A DNA stretch of 64,000 nucleotides, taken from NCBI GenBank assembly GCA_963824545.1, contig CAWGPP010000006.1:665146-729145 (forward strand), given 5' to 3'. The stretch's first letter is position 1, and each line of letters opens with the position of its first letter. Origin of the DNA: Bog-532 sp963824545. GTDB taxonomy: Bacteria; Actinomycetota; Actinomycetes; Streptosporangiales; Streptosporangiaceae. Under the pieces are notes generated by a model. That model saw only the letters and a list, made by a program, of their open reading frames with translations. It had not been told where the DNA came from and did no database searches. Position numbers and translations under genes: made by a program. Shown here in pieces: positions 49,412-57,753 of the stretch.

Positions 49412-49846
49412 ATGTCAGCCCAAGCTATCTGGCACGCGCAGATGGAAGCGGTCCGCGGGGGCGACTGGGACACGATGTCCGGGTACTTCGCGCCGGACTG
49501 CACCTGGACGCTGATGCCGCCGGGCACGACATTCCGCGGGCCGGCCGAGATCGCCCGGTTCAGGCAGGGCGGGTTCAATGCCGCGGCCGAGCGGGAGGAA
49601 GCCGACGTGCGGAACGAGTTCGGCACCGACGACTGGGGAGCATTCGAATACACCAGCCGGGGCGTAATAGACGCCGGGCGGGCAGCCCAGTTCGCGGCGA
49701 AGACCGGGATTGCCGCGCTCGGCGCGGAGGAGCTGGCGGGCCAAACGTTCGAGGTCCCGGTCTGCTTCATCTACCACGTCAACGCGGGCGGCCTGATCGA
49801 TCGGGTCAACGAGTACGCGGCCGCCATACCCGGGCTCCCGGCGTGA
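49412..49846 (+). CDS. SnoaL-like (NTF2-fold) protein
   Basis: The 144-residue protein has the NTF2-like cone fold: AQAIWHAQMEAVRGGDWDTMSGYFAPDCTWTLMPPGTTFRGPAEIARFRQGGFNA, then strands DWGAFEYTSRGVID and EVPVCFIYHVNAGGLIDRVNEYAA. The pocket carries Asp and His residues typical of SnoaL cyclases and related isomerases or binding proteins. ATG at 49412 follows GAGGAGAA. The stop overlaps the next gene start (GTGA). No polyketide genes are nearby, so the substrate is unknown. Confidence 0.85.
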   Translation: MSAQAIWHAQMEAVRGGDWDTMSGYFAPDCTWTLMPPGTTFRGPAEIARFRQGGFNAAAEREEADVRNEFGTDDWGAFEYTSRGVIDAGRAAQFAAKTGIAALGAEELAGQTFEVPVCFIYHVNAGGLIDRVNEYAAAIPGLPA

Positions 49847-50091
49847 ACGGCGGCGCGGGATCGCCGGCTTACCAGACGGGCTCGGTGACCTCCCGCGACG
49901 GCACGACCATCGGCTACCGCCAGCTCGGCCGCGGGCCGGGTGTCATCGCCGTGCATGGCGGCATGCAGGCCGCGCAGAACCTGATGAAGCTGGCCCGGGC
50001 GCTGGCTGACTCGTTCACCATCTACCGGTCGATGACAGATGCTCTGGAACGGCAGATACAGACGGTGATTACGCTGACCCGGCTGGGCTGA
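49843..50091 (+). pseudogene. Truncated alpha/beta hydrolase
   Basis: An 82-residue frame beginning with GTG 49843, overlapping the SnoaL stop. It opens TSRDGTTIGYRQLGRGPGVIAVHGGMQAAQNLMKLARALADSFTIY, the normal first strands and oxyanion-hole HGG of an alpha/beta hydrolase. After residue 60 the text is unrelated (RSMTDALERQIQTVI) and ends. The nucleophile, acid and histidine regions are missing. It was probably once co-transcribed with the SnoaL-like gene. Confidence 0.7.
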
Positions 50092-50123
50092 ACCATGCGG
50101 CCGACGGCGGGCACTACGCACTG

Positions 50124-50462
50124 GTGACGGTGTACGCACATGATTCAATGATGGGCAATGTACCGGACCGCCCGGAATCAGGGAGGGTCGGAGCGCTCGT
50201 CATTAGGGTGTGGCTGGAAGGAACCGCCGACGATCCGCAGCTGCGGATACGCCTGATCGGCCGACAAGACGTGACCAGGGACGTTGAGGAAACGGCATCG
50301 GCCTCGACGATCGAGGGCGCACTCGCACCGATCCGCGACTGGCTGGAGCAGTTTTCCCATGCGGCTCAGGCCCGTTTGGGCCGGTTATCGTCACTCTGGT
50401 CGTTGCCTCGCCTGATTGGCGAGGATGCGGCACCGTGGGGTGACTCGCTTCGGGGCTGCTAG
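50124..50462 (+). CDS. Small conserved-type hypothetical protein
   Basis: The 112-residue product is not assigned to a family. Its core GALVIRVWLEGTADDPQLRIRLIGRQDVTRDVEETASASTIEGALAPIRDWLEQF looks like a real small alpha-beta domain, similar in feel to short proteins common in actinomycetes. The start may be GTG 50124 or ATG 50148/50151; none has a strong ribosome site. Codon use matches coding DNA. The 3' end faces the SARP-like gene. Confidence 0.6.
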   Translation: MTVYAHDSMMGNVPDRPESGRVGALVIRVWLEGTADDPQLRIRLIGRQDVTRDVEETASASTIEGALAPIRDWLEQFSHAAQARLGRLSSLWSLPRLIGEDAAPWGDSLRGC

Positions 50463-50488
50463 CCGACCTGGACGACCGCAGGTCGCGA

Positions 50489-51274
50489 CTATCTAGGGCG
50501 GTCATCCTGGGCGGGTTGGAGGGGGGCAAGGGCGGTGGATAGGTCGCTGGAGGGATCGATGCTGAGTTCGTGCCGGAGGAGATCTCGATAGGCCCGGTAG
50601 CTGCGGTGGGCTTCGGCGAGATTGCCCTCGGCGACGTGGGCGTGTATCAGTGCCCGCTGAGCAGTCTCGCGCAGCGGCTCGGCGCTGACGGCGAGCATCG
50701 CGGCGTCGATGGCGTCGGCGTAGCGGCCGGCGTCGGCCAGTTGGGCGCTGAGGGCTTCCAGTGCGTGCAGGATGCGCTGCCGGATGCGTTCTCGTTCCAT
50801 CAGCGCCCAGTCGTCATACCAGCCGGGCAGCAGGTCGAGGGCGTCGGCCAGAAGCGGTGAGATGGCCAGGTCGCGTCCCGATGCCGTGCCCTCGATTAAC
50901 CGGGTGGCCCACTGGTCCATGACGTGCAGGTCTACCAGTACCTCGGCGCTCAGCCGCAGTGAGCATTTGTCCGCGATCACAAGGTCGATCCCGGCGCGGC
51001 GCAGCCGCCAGAGGGCAGAGCGCAGGTTGCCGGCCGCCCGGCCCTCATCACCAAACGGCCAGAGGGTTCCCGCGGCCTGGCGGCGCTCCACCCGCCGGCG
51101 GCGCAAGGCGATGAACGCCAGCAACTGCTTGCTGCCTTCCGGCACCTCCTGACGCTGCGCGCCCATGGTGACGTACGGGCCATGGAACAGATGCACCACC
51201 GGACAGCCGGGATGCTCGACGTAGCGGACCAGCCCGTTAGCCTGATGTGTGTCCACGGCAATCTCCCCCGTCAT
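50489..51274 (-). CDS. SARP/AfsR-like BTAD-domain transcriptional activator
   Basis: The 261-residue protein carries a winged-helix segment (EGSKQLLAFIALRRRRVERRQAAGTLWPFGDEGRAAGNLRSALWRLRRAGIDLVIADKCSLRL) followed by a bacterial transcriptional activation domain. The BTAD part reads WALMERERIRQRILHALEALSAQLADAGRYADAIDAAMLAVSAEPLRETAQRALIHAHVAEGNLAEAHRSYRAYRDLLRHELSIDPS. Such proteins switch on secondary-metabolite and other clusters. ATG at 51274 is the likely start; the frame is open further to 51661. It diverges from the FHA gene and may regulate the eCIS-side genes. Confidence 0.85.
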   Translation of the reverse strand: MTGEIAVDTHQANGLVRYVEHPGCPVVHLFHGPYVTMGAQRQEVPEGSKQLLAFIALRRRRVERRQAAGTLWPFGDEGRAAGNLRSALWRLRRAGIDLVIADKCSLRLSAEVLVDLHVMDQWATRLIEGTASGRDLAISPLLADALDLLPGWYDDWALMERERIRQRILHALEALSAQLADAGRYADAIDAAMLAVSAEPLRETAQRALIHAHVAEGNLAEAHRSYRAYRDLLRHELSIDPSSDLSTALAPLQPAQDDRPR

Positions 51275-51548
51275 GAACCCGCCGTCGCGACCATATGCGG
51301 CCAGCGTCACCCGCTTGTCACCAGCTATGAGGCACCACTCCAGCATCGCAGCCCGGCCGCCTTTCGCAATGGCATGTGCCGGGCCCTGTGCGCTGCCCAG
51401 CAACCCAAGCTGGCTCCGTGGGTGACGGTGCGGAGACGCGATGGACACGGCCCGGTGGAAGGGTGCTTTTACGTCGGCACTCCGGGCGGGAGGGACATGG
51501 CCAGGTGAGCGTGTACCTAATTTGGCGCAATAAGAGCAGGTAAGCGGA

Positions 51549-53384
51549 ATGGCTACAAGTGACCCTGATGTCCCACGGCTGGTTGTCATCGGCCCGGAAG
51601 AACACGAGGGGCTCGCCTTTAATCTGTCACAGCCGGAGCTGGTGATCGGCCATTCCGACACCGCAGATATCGTCCTTGACGATCCCTATCTGAGCCGCCG
51701 TCACGCTCTCATATCGGTTGATAATGGCGTGGTAACAGTTCATGATCTAAAGTCGACCGGCGGAACATTCGTCAACGACGAGCGGCTCGGGGGCCCGCGC
51801 GTTCTGCGTCCCGGGGACGTGGTGCAGTTCGCCGATCTCTTTCTCCGGTTTGAGTCGGGCAGCTCATCGGATATCCCGATGGCTGAGGAAGCCGTTACGC
51901 AATCCCTGTCGGTCTACCCCGGCACGGACGCGCCGCAGGACGCAGATACGGACCCGCCGCAGGACGTGGATGCCGAGAGTACCGCGACGCCGCCGGCCGA
52001 TCATGAGCCGGTACCCGAGGCTGACGCGCCGGTTGCGGCGTCGGCGTCGGCGACTGCCACCCCGTCGGCCAGCGCACCGGGCCGGTCCAGTGAGTATGAG
52101 TCGCTGACGGCCGCGCTGGCGGCTCTTTACCCGGGCCGTCCCGGCACCCTGCCGGCCGAAGCCGGCCAGCAGGACATCACCGACCGCGCCGGCACGACCG
52201 GTTGGGACGCGCACGCGGTAGCGCTCGCAGTGCTCGCCGACCAGTTCGGCCAGATCACCGTGCCCGCCCCGGTGGGGAGCAGCGAACCGGCGCAGCCCCA
52301 GGCGCAGCCGGCGGCGATCAGTCTCAGGCCGGAGTTCTACTACGCGCTGTTCCGGGCAGGTCTTCCCGCCAACGAGGACGGCCTGACCCAGGCCAGCCCC
52401 GCCGTGGTCCGGGCGATCTGGCGGCAGGCGAGCACGCACGGTGTCATCCCGCAGGCGCTCGCCACCGATGTGCCCGGCGCGGTGGCGAGCTTGCAGGCCA
52501 TAAGCGCGGCCCATGCGCTCGGCGCCGTCCCGCCGGTCGACATATCGATGCTGGGGGAGATGCTGCAGGCAACGATCCCGGAGGCAGCACAGCAGGAGCG
52601 GCTCACCCAGCTCTGCGCCGAGTACGGGGGCAACGGGGCCAGCTTCTGGCCGGCGGCTGAGGAGGCGCTCGGCACCGGGCCCATGAAGCAGCTGCAGCTG
52701 ATGAGCCGGCTGCTCCATCTCACTGCTGGCGACGAGCCGCTGGTGGCGGCGCTGCTGGCGGCAGAGGCTGACAGCCCGCTCACGTCCGCGATGGACCTTG
52801 CCGCCCACGGGTACTACGACGCGGCGACATGGGTGCCGGTTATCGGCGCGGCCATCCCGCCCGGAATTCCCGGCGCGGACGCCGGGGAACAGGCGAGCAA
52901 CTACGCGCAGCTACTGGCAGCGCAGGTCGGCATCGCCTTCCCCACCGCGGTCCTGGCCGATCAGGTCCGGCGCAACATCCTGCCGATCGCGGACACCCCA
53001 GACGTTGCGACGGCAGTCGCCAATTTCCTGACCTCCGATCAGGGCAGGTTCGAGATCGGCGTCGAGCCGGTCGAGGCCTACATCGCACGGACCGGCCTGA
53101 CCGGGACGCCCGCCGGGGTGATAACCCAGGTCAAGCGGCTCCAGCAGGCCTATCAGCTGACGCACGACGACGCGAGCCTGGCTGTCCTGCTCCGCCATAA
53201 TCTCGGCTCGGCACTCGCCGTCGCGCGCTACGACCCCGCCGGGTTCGTCCGTGCGTTCGCGGGTGAGCTCGGCGGGGCCGCCACAGCGTCCGCGATCCAT
53301 GCGTGGGCCGGGCAGGTCTTCGCCTTGAGCCGGCTGCCGCGCCGGTCTCCGGCCCTGTACCAGCAGGCACGACGCTCCCGTTAA
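51549..53384 (+). CDS. FHA domain fused to a Tc-toxin-like helical region
   Basis: A 611-residue protein. Residues 10-110 form an FHA domain: PELVIGHSDTADIVLDDPYLSRRHALISVDNGVVTVHDLKSTGGTFVNDERL, which binds phosphothreonine. A Pro/Ala/Asp linker (130-200) follows. The remainder is helical with blocks such as SLRPEFYYALFRAGLPANEDGLTQASPAVVRAIWRQA and ITQVKRLQQAYQLTHDDASLAVLLRHNLGSALAVARYDPAGFVRAFAGELGG, which resemble the N-terminal region of Tc-toxin A-type insecticidal proteins. The protein ends soon after this block, much shorter than TcA, so it may be an effector adaptor or a truncated toxin. It ends tail-to-tail with the glycosyltransferase gene (overlapping stops). Confidence 0.75.
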   Translation: MATSDPDVPRLVVIGPEEHEGLAFNLSQPELVIGHSDTADIVLDDPYLSRRHALISVDNGVVTVHDLKSTGGTFVNDERLGGPRVLRPGDVVQFADLFLRFESGSSSDIPMAEEAVTQSLSVYPGTDAPQDADTDPPQDVDAESTATPPADHEPVPEADAPVAASASATATPSASAPGRSSEYESLTAALAALYPGRPGTLPAEAGQQDITDRAGTTGWDAHAVALAVLADQFGQITVPAPVGSSEPAQPQAQPAAISLRPEFYYALFRAGLPANEDGLTQASPAVVRAIWRQASTHGVIPQALATDVPGAVASLQAISAAHALGAVPPVDISMLGEMLQATIPEAAQQERLTQLCAEYGGNGASFWPAAEEALGTGPMKQLQLMSRLLHLTAGDEPLVAALLAAEADSPLTSAMDLAAHGYYDAATWVPVIGAAIPPGIPGADAGEQASNYAQLLAAQVGIAFPTAVLADQVRRNILPIADTPDVATAVANFLTSDQGRFEIGVEPVEAYIARTGLTGTPAGVITQVKRLQQAYQLTHDDASLAVLLRHNLGSALAVARYDPAGFVRAFAGELGGAATASAIHAWAGQVFALSRLPRRSPALYQQARRSR

Positions 53385-55780
53385 GAAACAATGGCCTTGC
53401 TCGGTGCCGCGGTGGCGAGCCGACGGTAGAACGCGATGTCCTCGCCGAGGAGATCCTCCACCTCGCGGATGGGCCGGGGGCTCCAGTGCACCCCCCGGAC
53501 GGACTTGGGGGCGGTGTTCCGGCGGTGGATGATCCCGACGATGCAGCCGGCCGCGCGGACGTCGGCGACGCGGCGCACGGCGGGGTTGAAGACGAAGCGG
53601 GTATCCTCGCCGATCGCCACGTCCGGGAAGGGGGAGCGGCTCCATAGCTCCTTGGGGAAGCACAGGCTGGGCCCGGCCGCCCACGGGCGGTGCCCGTCGG
53701 GCCACGTGAACCGCCACGCCGACGAGCTGGCCGGGTCGTAGTACAGCAGGCTGCCCACCCCGCAGATGTCGGCGTCACCTTTGTTCAGCGTCGCTACCTG
53801 CACGCTGACCCGCTCGGGTGAGGCCCAGTCATCGTCGTCCCAGTGCACGATGATCGATCCGCGGGCCAGGTCACAGGCCAGGTTGCGCTTTGCCCCGAGG
53901 ACGGTCCGTACGTCGAGCCGGTGGTAGCGGATGCGGGGATCGGCCGGCAGGAGATCGCTCACCGGCTCCGGGCCGTCGTCGACGACGATCAGCTCTTTGG
54001 CCGGGTAGTCCTGGCGCAGGAAATAGGTGACCGCCTGGGGCACGAACGAGCGGCGGTCGAAGGTGGGCATGACGCAGCTGACGAGCGGGCTGGTGCTCGG
54101 CTCGGGGGCGGCCGCCGAGCGGGCGGTGTAAAACGCCCGTGCCTCGGGCGGGAGGTCCGGTTCGGGTGCGGGCTCCCAGCCGGCGGCGCCTCCGGTGCGG
54201 CCGCAGGCGATGCTCCAGGCGTTGGCGTCGTGACGAATGTAGACGAAGATGCCCTCCGCCTCGACCGCCCGGAGCCGGGCGCCTCTCCGCACGGCCTGGT
54301 CGAGGAAGACGGCGTCCTCGGCCAGGGAACGGTTGGGGAACTGGGCCTTTTCCTGCCAGATCCGGCGCCGGTAGACGAGGGTCCCCCCGTGCACGTCGCG
54401 GACGAACAGGCGCCGGTGGAGCTCGGGCCGGCAGCGCCAGAAACGCCAGGCCGCCAAGTCGAGCATGAGGCTGTCGCGCAGCGCCGTGACGTCGGCCTCG
54501 CCCGCCCGGATGGCCGCCACCTGGCGGGTGAGCCGCTCGGGTCCGTACCAGTCGTCGTCGTCCCAGTGGGCCACGATGTCGCCGCGACCCAGCCGGCACG
54601 CTTCGTTGCGCATGGCCCCGATGCTGCGCGCCGCCCCCCCGGTGGCGACGTAACGAACGCGGGGGTCGTCCGGCAGGCGCCCCGCCAGCGAAGGAGTGCC
54701 GTCCTCCAGCACCAGCAGCTCCTTGTTCGCATAGTCCTGCGCGAAGAAGTAGCGCACGGCCTGCAGCGCGAACTCCGGCCGCTGCCGGGTGGGCATGATG
54801 GCGGTGACCAGCGGCAGCGCGGGCTTGACCGCGGCGGCCGTGACCGGCCGGGCTGGCGGCCCGGGCTGCCCCGCGTGCCCGGCCAGCGCAGGCGCCGTGG
54901 CCACCGCAGGCGCTGTGGCCGGCCCCGGCCCGCCGAGCGGCCGGCGGAGGGTGATGAGGGTGGCGGGTGCGAAGTGCTCGCAGGCCTCACCCCGGCAGTG
55001 GTCCTCGTAGTCATTGCGCTGCTGGCGGAGCCGGAGGCCGCAGAAACGGTCCTGGTAGAGGTGGCGGGCCTGGTCCATCTGCCGGACTTCGGCGGCATGG
55101 CGCCGCTCCGTATGCGGGTGGCGGTAGGCGTAGGCGGCGCCGACCCACACCCCCTGGAAGCCGGCCCGGGCGGCCCGGATGTTGTAATCCATCTCCCAGC
55201 AGGGCCCGAGGCCGTACGCCTCGTCGGCGCCGCCGATCGCCTCGATGACCGGGCGCCCGACGGCCAGGCAGAAGTCCGCCAGGCTGTGCAGCGGCTCCAG
55301 CGAGCGCGCCGCCGTGCCGAAGCGCTGACGGGCCAGCGCGGCGGTCCGGGCCACTTCCGACGCGCCCGCGCGGCTGAACACCCCCTGCTCGTTCCACGAG
55401 CGGTTGGTCGAGGGGCCAGCCAGCCCCCGCCCCGGTTCGGCGAGCGCCTCGACCAGCAGTTGCAGGCATCCCGGCCCGAGCACCGTGCCGCTCTCGACGA
55501 GAACCACGACCGCCGCGTCGCTGCCGGAAGCCAGCCGGTTGAAACAGGCGGGCGGTCCCAGCGGCTCCGTGGTTCCCCATCGCGGAAGACTGGCCAGCGT
55601 CGGCTCGGTCGTGAGCGCATTCCCGAGTGCGGCATCCGGGCCATCGGGCAGCAGCACGATCCCGGTCCCGTCTTCGCCGCCGGCCTCCAGCGACCGCACG
55701 GTCTCGATCAGGCGCGCCGGCTCGGCGTGCGCATGCACCCCCACCACGACACCCGGACGCATAGGCCAACTGTGCCTCAC
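53381..55780 (-). CDS. Multi-domain family-2 glycosyltransferase
   Basis: A 799-residue protein with three GT-A-like modules. The first (1-280) is a weaker GT2-like domain (GVVVGVHAHAEPARLIETVRSLEAGGED). The second (330-540) and third (580-790) are clear repeats of one another: VTAIMPTRQRPEFALQAVRYFFAQDYANKELLVLEDG and VSCVMPTFDRRSFVPQAVTYFLRQDYPAKELIVVDDG. Each carries the metal and sugar-nucleotide motif HWDDDDW. No membrane segment is present, so it acts in the cytoplasm. It may glycosylate an injection-system component or effector, but that is inference from position only. Confidence 0.88.
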   Translation of the reverse strand: MRHSWPMRPGVVVGVHAHAEPARLIETVRSLEAGGEDGTGIVLLPDGPDAALGNALTTEPTLASLPRWGTTEPLGPPACFNRLASGSDAAVVVLVESGTVLGPGCLQLLVEALAEPGRGLAGPSTNRSWNEQGVFSRAGASEVARTAALARQRFGTAARSLEPLHSLADFCLAVGRPVIEAIGGADEAYGLGPCWEMDYNIRAARAGFQGVWVGAAYAYRHPHTERRHAAEVRQMDQARHLYQDRFCGLRLRQQRNDYEDHCRGEACEHFAPATLITLRRPLGGPGPATAPAVATAPALAGHAGQPGPPARPVTAAAVKPALPLVTAIMPTRQRPEFALQAVRYFFAQDYANKELLVLEDGTPSLAGRLPDDPRVRYVATGGAARSIGAMRNEACRLGRGDIVAHWDDDDWYGPERLTRQVAAIRAGEADVTALRDSLMLDLAAWRFWRCRPELHRRLFVRDVHGGTLVYRRRIWQEKAQFPNRSLAEDAVFLDQAVRRGARLRAVEAEGIFVYIRHDANAWSIACGRTGGAAGWEPAPEPDLPPEARAFYTARSAAAPEPSTSPLVSCVMPTFDRRSFVPQAVTYFLRQDYPAKELIVVDDGPEPVSDLLPADPRIRYHRLDVRTVLGAKRNLACDLARGSIIVHWDDDDWASPERVSVQVATLNKGDADICGVGSLLYYDPASSSAWRFTWPDGHRPWAAGPSLCFPKELWSRSPFPDVAIGEDTRFVFNPAVRRVADVRAAGCIVGIIHRRNTAPKSVRGVHWSPRPIREVEDLLGEDIAFYRRLATAAPSKAIVS

Positions 55781-55910
55781 CTGCGGTTACCTGTCCGTCA
55801 CCAGCTCGTCACCGTCGGGCGGCCTCGCAGCTCGACCACTCTCACCGTCGTGGGACAGTCTCCGCCGTGGAGGTCAGAGCCGTCCGGGGTGACGGCACGG
55901 TGACGCCTCC

Positions 55911-56453
55911 TTGGTAGGAGAAGACAATGGTGTTCGCCCACGCAGACAGTGGCCGGGGTGCCAGAACGCGGCCTGGCCCCGAGCCCACCTGCGGGCCACC
56001 GAGAAGGGCCTCGGGGTCGCGGCCAAGAAATCGCCGACGTTCTTTAGGAAATTCGGGCCGAAGGCGGCAGAGGGTCTCGGCAAGGTAAGCATCGTCCTCA
56101 CCATCGTGTTCGTGGCCGCCGACGCCAAGGCGGCGATCGACCATGTGGACAAGGGCGGCACCATCGAACTTGGTCCCAGCCTCGATACGAAGGAACTGAC
56201 CGGTGAGACCAAGATCGACGTCAAGGGCCCTGGAAAGGATCAGTCCGCCGACGTGCCGGGTGATGTGACGCTGAACGACACCGTCATCGATATCGAGACC
56301 AAGGGGGTCCCCCAGATCGGGGGGAGCGCCGACATCACGGCCGACAAGGTAACCGTGCGCGGGGCGGCCGGGGGCGACGACGGGGACGGGTCCAGCTCAA
56401 CATCAAGGCCCAGGTCAAAAATACGACGATCACCTTCGCCCGTACGGGTGTGA
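55911..56453 (+). CDS. Unknown protein, 5' part (frame-broken)
   Basis: This frame has coding-like text from about residue 30: EKGLGVAAKKSPTFFRKFGPKAAEGLGKVSIVLTIVFVAADAKAAIDHVDKGG, including one hydrophobic segment, then strand-rich repeats such as PGDVTLNDTVIDIETKGVPQIGGSADITADKVTVRG. A good ribosome site (TAGGAG before ATG 55927) opens another frame, and the text loses sense after about 56380, where the frame of the next entry takes over. The two entries are probably one gene with one or two frame changes. No family is recognised. Confidence 0.5.
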   Translation: MVGEDNGVRPRRQWPGCQNAAWPRAHLRATEKGLGVAAKKSPTFFRKFGPKAAEGLGKVSIVLTIVFVAADAKAAIDHVDKGGTIELGPSLDTKELTGETKIDVKGPGKDQSADVPGDVTLNDTVIDIETKGVPQIGGSADITADKVTVRGAAGGDDGDGSSSTSRPRSKIRRSPSPVRV

Positions 56454-57544
56454 TGAAGGGCGGCAATGTGGTCACCGGTGACGTGACGCTGCAGGACTCC
56501 CAGATCGAGGTCAACCTGCCACCGGGCACTGTGAGTCCGGCGCGCAAGTCGGGCGAAAGCGTGACCATCACCGGGGTCAAGATCAACGTCACCCGACCGG
56601 GGAGCGGAGGCGCCGGGACGGGAGCCGGCGGCACCCCGCCGGGTACCGGGGCGGCCGGGACTCCCACGACGCCGACCGGACCCGCGGGCGGTTCGGGAGC
56701 GGGGGCCGGGACCGCCACCGTCGGGGGAAGCCCACCGGGGGCCGACCGAGTCGAGCTCGAGCGCCAGGTGCTCGCCGACAAAGTGACAGCGGCGACCTAC
56801 CGGGCCCTGCTGACCAGGGAGGGCGCGGTGCCAACCGCGGAGTTCCTCCAGCGCCTCCTGGCGTTGCGGCCCCTCCTCAGCCGCAACGAGAAGAGGATCG
56901 CCACGTTGTTGGCCCAGATGCCGAGCATCCCGGCCCAGGATCCCATAAAGGATGTCATCGAGCCGCTCGAGCAGTTGCTCGTGTCCGAGGACCAGAAGAT
57001 CGAGCAGCAGATGGACAAAGCCGTGCAGACGGCCACCGCAAAATCCGGAGGGACCGCTGGAGCCGCCGCGCCGACGGCCCCCACCGCCCAGGGCGGCGGT
57101 GGTCTTCCCACGACACAGGCGGGAACCGCCGGCCAGACGGGCCACACCACACCGAGCTCGACGGGAGGGTCGCTCGCCGCCCTTGGCAAGTTGAGACAGC
57201 TCCAGCTGCAACCCCTCGTCAGCACCGGTCAAGTCACGATCGGCACCCTCGAACCTACCGCCGAGCAACTGAAAGGGGTGCCCCAGAAGCTTGACCTGCC
57301 AGCCCAGTGGATCATTCAGGTCGCCGACGCTCGGCTCACGTACATCATCCCGATGCAGTGGACCTACGCCGGGCCACACGCGGCCGAAGGCGGGTTCCAG
57401 TGGCTGGCCCAGTACAAGGCGCACCCTCCGGCGGGAGTGATCCTGAGTACGGACGGCGACCGTCCCATCCAGTTCACGGATACCGGCTGGGAATGGACCC
57501 AGGTCGTCGGCCTATGGGGCACGGGCACAGGCCCCGCTCGGTAG
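56450..57544 (+). CDS. Unknown protein, 3' part, with Gly/Thr-rich linker
   Basis: Its frame already shows sense upstream of the ATG (VQLNIKAQVKNTTITFARTGVMKGGNVVTGDVTLQDSQIEVNLPPG from about 56393), continuing the strand repeats of the previous entry (GDVTLNDTVIDIE and GDVTLQDSQIEVN match). A Gly/Thr/Pro linker follows, then a helical region (LERQVLADKVTAATYRALLTREGAVPTAEFLQRLLALRPLLSRNEKRIATLLAQM). The C-terminal folded part is DLPAQWIIQVADARLTYIIPMQWTYAGPHAAEGGFQWLAQYKAHPPAGVILSTDG. The function is unknown; the place beside eCIS-type genes suggests an effector or structural accessory. Confidence 0.55.
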   Translation: MMKGGNVVTGDVTLQDSQIEVNLPPGTVSPARKSGESVTITGVKINVTRPGSGGAGTGAGGTPPGTGAAGTPTTPTGPAGGSGAGAGTATVGGSPPGADRVELERQVLADKVTAATYRALLTREGAVPTAEFLQRLLALRPLLSRNEKRIATLLAQMPSIPAQDPIKDVIEPLEQLLVSEDQKIEQQMDKAVQTATAKSGGTAGAAAPTAPTAQGGGGLPTTQAGTAGQTGHTTPSSTGGSLAALGKLRQLQLQPLVSTGQVTIGTLEPTAEQLKGVPQKLDLPAQWIIQVADARLTYIIPMQWTYAGPHAAEGGFQWLAQYKAHPPAGVILSTDGDRPIQFTDTGWEWTQVVGLWGTGTGPAR

Positions 57545-57753
57545 GCCCGGCGACCACTGATCGGTGCCGACGGCCCCGGCACTAGGAGATGCCCAGGCGC
57601 ATGCTGTGCCCCGCCCGCAACCAGACCAAGCGTGGCCGACCGTCACGATGAGGGCTGTTCGGGCGGGTCGGGCTCGTCGAGGAGGACTGCGCCGGGCCCC
57701 CAGCTCGGGCCGACAACGGGGGCCCGGCCGACGCCCGTGGACCGCCCGTCGCT

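Noticed and set aside
53843..55903. 686-codon plus-strand open frame opposite the glycosyltransferase
   Set aside because: It is antisense to two clear GT2 repeats; Gly/Arg/Val-rich text without structure.
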